A DNA stretch of 10,198 bases from Thermomicrobiales bacterium (GTDB lineage Bacteria; Chloroflexota; Chloroflexia; Thermomicrobiales; UBA6265), in assembly GCA_025928535.1 (NCBI GenBank), contig JAICJJ010000054.1, forward strand, positions 1-10,198, given 5' to 3'. The stretch's first letter is position 1, and each line of letters starts with the position of its first letter. Below, piece by piece: positions 7,681-10,198 of the stretch. Below the pieces are notes generated by a model. That model searched no databases and was not told where the DNA came from. It saw only the letters and a program-made list of their open reading frames with translations. Both the position numbers and the translations under genes were made by a program.

Positions 7681-8913
7681 ATGAGCATGCCTGGAGAGGC
7701 GTCGGACGCGCGGAGCGAACCCGCGAGCGGCGACGCGCCGCCCACCCCGATCTGGATCTCCCATCGCCTCTGGGTCGGGCTGATCGTCGCGGCCGTCGCG
7801 CTCCTGCTGCTGGCGATCTGGCGCGCGCCCAGCATTCTGACGGTCGTGCTCGGCGGGGTGACGCTCGCGCTCATCTTGTCCATTCCGGTGCGGTGGTTGT
7901 CGCGCGTGATGCCGCGCTGGCTGGCGATCGTGGTGGTCTTCCTCCTCCTGCTCGGCGTCATCGCCCTTGCCCTCGCCGTCATCGTCCCGCTGCTGATCGA
8001 TCAACTGACCGGCCTGGTCAGCGCCTGGCCGCGCCTGCAGGCCAGCCTGGATCGGATGCTGGACGATGTCGTCCAGGAGTTGCGCTCCCACCGATTGGTG
8101 ACGGGAACGGGAACGAGCCTAGCGGATCAGGTGCGCGATCGCGTGAGCGGCTGGGCGCGCGGGGCGGCGATGGAGCTGCTCCGGCGGCTGCTCGGTCTGG
8201 CGAGTGGGGCGATTGGCTCCTCGTTCCAGGCGATCGCCGTCGTGATCATCGCCGTCTATCTGCTGCTCGACGCCCGCAAGTTGCGGGAATGGTTCATTGG
8301 CCTGCCGCCAGCGCGTTACCACGACGACGCGGCGGCGCTCTGGGACGATTTCGGGGACTCGATCGGGCGCTACCTCGGCGGCGTGATCCTCGTGGCCGTC
8401 ATCGCCGGCGGCCTCGCCGGCGGCGCGCTCCTGGCGCTCGGCGTGCCCTATCCGGCGCTCCTCGGCCTCTGGAACGCGTTCACCGCGTTCATCCCCATCT
8501 TCGGCACCTATCTCGGCGTCGTGCCGGTGATCCCGCTGGCGCTGACGCAGTCGCCCCGGACGGCGGTGCTGGCGGTTCTGGCCTACGTGATCATCCAGCA
8601 ACTGCAAGACAACGTCCTCACGCCGCGCGTCCAGAGCCGGACCGCCCATACGCACCCCATCGTCGTGCTGGTGACCGTGCTCTGGACGGCGCTGGCGTTC
8701 GGCCTGTTCTGGTCGGCGTTGGCGGTGCCGGCGCTGGTGGCCTTCCGCGTCCTGTTCGACTTCTTCCGCGTCCGGCTGCGCGTGCGGCCCGACCGTGCAC
8801 GCGCCAGCCCGGCGCGCGCCCCGATTCCCGGAGTTGGCGCCGCCTGGGCAACGAAGCAGCGCGCAGCCGCGCCCGCGGGGATTGCTCGCCGGCCCCCACC
8901 GCACGGCCCCTGA
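7681..8913 (+). CDS. AI-2E/PerM-family membrane transporter
   Basis: The product has 410 residues. ATG 7681 has GGGAG (7668-7672) 8 nt upstream; ATG 7687, two codons later, is served equally well by GAGGG (7676-7680). A polar 25-residue N-terminus is followed by hydrophobic segments near 31-48, 51-70, 80-106, 178-196, 231-255, 262-288, 294-307 and 326-362. The soluble stretch at 107-175 between the third and fourth segments is typical of the family. Hallmarks are IPIFGTYLGVVPVIPLAL (271-288), QQLQDNVLTPRVQSR (306-320) and HPIVVL. Members include E. coli TqsA, linked to autoinducer-2 export, and Na+/H+ antiporters, so the substrate here cannot be read from sequence. The last 48 residues form a basic, Ala/Pro-rich cytoplasmic tail beyond the family core. 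It stands alone, with no autoinducer gene nearby. Confidence 0.93.
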   Translation: MSMPGEASDARSEPASGDAPPTPIWISHRLWVGLIVAAVALLLLAIWRAPSILTVVLGGVTLALILSIPVRWLSRVMPRWLAIVVVFLLLLGVIALALAVIVPLLIDQLTGLVSAWPRLQASLDRMLDDVVQELRSHRLVTGTGTSLADQVRDRVSGWARGAAMELLRRLLGLASGAIGSSFQAIAVVIIAVYLLLDARKLREWFIGLPPARYHDDAAALWDDFGDSIGRYLGGVILVAVIAGGLAGGALLALGVPYPALLGLWNAFTAFIPIFGTYLGVVPVIPLALTQSPRTAVLAVLAYVIIQQLQDNVLTPRVQSRTAHTHPIVVLVTVLWTALAFGLFWSALAVPALVAFRVLFDFFRVRLRVRPDRARASPARAPIPGVGAAWATKQRAAAPAGIARRPPPHGP

Positions 8914-8984
8914 TCGCCGCCGATCGATTCGCGCCATGAGGGATTCGCCACACGTCAGCACGTCACCGCCACAACCTGTCAATG

Positions 8985-9003
8985 CTGGCACGATCGGTGC
9001 TAG
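8985..9003 (+). repeat. Operator-like inverted repeat upstream of the PQQ enzyme
   Basis: CTGGCAC (8985-8991) and GTGCTAG (8997-9003) form near-perfect 7-base arms, with one mismatch that can pair as G-U, around GATCG. It lies in the 225-nt gap (8914-9138), 136 nt before the dehydrogenase start. It could be a regulator site or a terminator stem for the transporter gene. A weak -10-like TGCTAG (8998-9003) overlaps the right arm. Nothing else stands out in the gap. Confidence 0.3.
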
Positions 9004-9138
9004 CGCCGGTCATGGCCAGATTCGTCCGGCTTGGGTTTGGGCGCGAGGGAAAGGAGGCGGCTGCATCGCGCGACCCATCGAGCGCAGGTTCCCGGCCGCC
9101 GCCCGCGGACCGGGCACGCACGTGAAGGAGTCTCCGCA

Positions 9139-10198
9139 ATGCGACGTGCGTTGGTCTTTCCCATCGCTCTCCTGCTCGCATTGACGTCGTTGCTGGGGTC
9201 GGCCCCGATCTTGCTCGCCGCCCAGCAAGCGACGCCCGCCGCCTCGCCCGTCGCGGGCGCCGCGCCAGTCGGCGACCCCGCCGGGGCCGACTGGCTGACC
9301 TACGGCGGCAATCTCTACAACCAGCGCTATTCCAGCCTCGATCAGATCACCACGAGCAACGTCGGGCAGTTGAAAGGCGCCTGGACGTTCCACACCGGCA
9401 TCCAGAGCGGGGCGACGTCCTTCGAAAGCGTGCCGATCGTCACCGACGGCATGATGTTCGTGACCGGGCCGCAAAGCCAGGTCTGGGCGCTCGACGCCCG
9501 CACCGGCAAGCAACTCTGGAGCTACGTCCCGACGATCGAGGCGCTCGTTTCGCTGCCGCTTTGCTGCGGCCAGGTGAACCGCGGCGTGGCGGTCGCCGAC
9601 GGCCTCGTCTTCGTCGGCCAGGTCGACGCCAAGTTGACCGCCCTCGACGAAAAGACCGGCAAGGTGGCCTGGAGCGTTCAGGTCGACGACCCGCGCGCCG
9701 GCTATTCGGAGACGGCGGCGCCGGTCTACTACGACGGCCTCGTCTACATCGGCGTTTCCGGCGCGGAATACGAAATTCGCGGCCACGTCCAGGCCTACGA
9801 CGCCAAGACCGGCAAGCAGGTCTGGCGGTGGTACACGATCCCAGGTCCGGGCGAGACCGGCCACGACACCTGGCCGGCGAACAACGACATGTGGAAATAC
9901 GGCGGCGGCTCGGTCTGGCAGGCCCCGGCCATCGATCCGGCGCTCGGCCTCCTCTACGTCGCGATCGGCAACCCGAGCCCCGACCTCGACGGCACGCAAC
10001 GGGCCGGCGACAACCTCTTCACCGAGTCGATCGTCGCCCTCGATCTCAAGACCGGGCAGTACAAGTGGCACTTCCAGGAAGTGCACCACGACCTCTGGGA
10101 CTACGACACCGTCAGCCCGAACGTCCTCTTCGACGTCGAGATGAACGGCAAGACGGTCAAGGGGATCGGCCAGGCCGGCAAGACCGGCTGGGTCTATC
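9139..10198 (+). CDS. PQQ-dependent alcohol dehydrogenase, N-terminal part
   Basis: The gene runs off the right edge after 353 codons; relatives have about 550-620 residues. ATG 9139 has AAGGAG (9125-9130) 8 nt upstream. Residues 1-28 are a Sec signal, followed by an Ala-Thr-Pro/Ala-Ser-Pro linker (about 29-50), so the enzyme works outside the cytoplasm. The beta-propeller begins with WLTYGGNLYNQRYSSL, and repeated blades carry the ALDxxTGKxxW pattern. The vicinal Cys pair C142-C143 in LCCGQVNRG, with R148, is the PQQ-contacting feature of quinoprotein alcohol and methanol dehydrogenases. E210 (GVSGAEYEIRG), N278 (GNPSP) and D321 (LWDYD) match the metal ligands and catalytic Asp. D323, two residues after D321, matches the extra Asp of lanthanide-using XoxF and PedH. 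VHHDLWDYD also resembles sugar dehydrogenases, so the substrate is open. The spacing from E210 to N278 is somewhat shorter than in MxaF. Neither PQQ synthesis genes nor a partner cytochrome lies in the window. Confidence 0.93.
   Translation, partial: MRRALVFPIALLLALTSLLGSAPILLAAQQATPAASPVAGAAPVGDPAGADWLTYGGNLYNQRYSSLDQITTSNVGQLKGAWTFHTGIQSGATSFESVPIVTDGMMFVTGPQSQVWALDARTGKQLWSYVPTIEALVSLPLCCGQVNRGVAVADGLVFVGQVDAKLTALDEKTGKVAWSVQVDDPRAGYSETAAPVYYDGLVYIGVSGAEYEIRGHVQAYDAKTGKQVWRWYTIPGPGETGHDTWPANNDMWKYGGGSVWQAPAIDPALGLLYVAIGNPSPDLDGTQRAGDNLFTESIVALDLKTGQYKWHFQEVHHDLWDYDTVSPNVLFDVEMNGKTVKGIGQAGKTGWVY

Noticed and set aside
8119..8991. Minus-strand open frame of 290 codons
   Set aside because: It is the antisense of the AI-2E-family gene and is rich in Arg, Gln and His with no membrane or domain pattern.
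9010..10089. Minus-strand open frame of 359 codons
   Set aside because: It is the antisense of the PQQ dehydrogenase, whose catalytic motifs fix the plus strand as coding.

Overview
The window is about 10 kb of GC-rich DNA packed with genes for exported proteins. I think it comes from a Chloroflexota bacterium of the Thermomicrobiales type. The evidence is a set of lineage habits I recognise, not a marker gene: small Cys-rich proteins that begin MDxDxF and carry an RR(S/N) export signal, Ala-Thr-Pro and Ala-Ser-Pro linkers on secreted proteins, purine-rich Shine-Dalgarno sites 5-10 nt before the starts, and strong GC at third codon positions. The assignment is an inference; no rRNA or tRNA gene is present to confirm it.

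Layout. Bases 1-152 hold the 3' end of an unidentified gene (+). 237-704 (+) encodes a secreted protein ending in a 33-residue His/Lys/Asn tail. 1036-1740 (+) and 1864-2379 (-) are two related Cys-rich, Tat-type exported proteins that converge on a perfect 13-bp hairpin. 2548-3864 (+) is a secreted protein of unknown function that looks internally duplicated. 3925-4644 (+) is the one clearly cytosolic protein, a winged-helix domain joined to a PD-(D/E)XK-like nuclease fold. 4683-5783 (-) is a Tat-exported protein that may be a TIM barrel. It diverges from 5875-7431 (+), a Tat-exported sulfatase with an intact CAPSR formylglycine motif. 7681-8913 (+) is an AI-2E/PerM-family membrane protein. 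9139 to the right edge (+) is the N-terminal two thirds or so of a secreted PQQ-dependent alcohol dehydrogenase.

How the genes relate. There is no long operon; strands alternate, and the gene junctions carry hairpins or inverted repeats. Seven of the eight genes whose 5' ends are present, apart from the nuclease-like gene, act at or outside the membrane. The divergent pair (candidate glycosidase-like protein and sulfatase) could share a control region and act on sulfated or esterified carbohydrate. The PQQ enzyme would oxidise alcohols outside the cytoplasm and carries the Asp-x-Asp signature linked to lanthanide use. The His-rich and Cys-rich proteins look like metal-binding or disulfide-stabilised surface proteins. 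I found no CRISPR array, tRNA, rRNA, insertion sequence or phage gene. The best candidates for undescribed biology are the altered nuclease-like protein, the His-tail protein and the Cys-rich pair.
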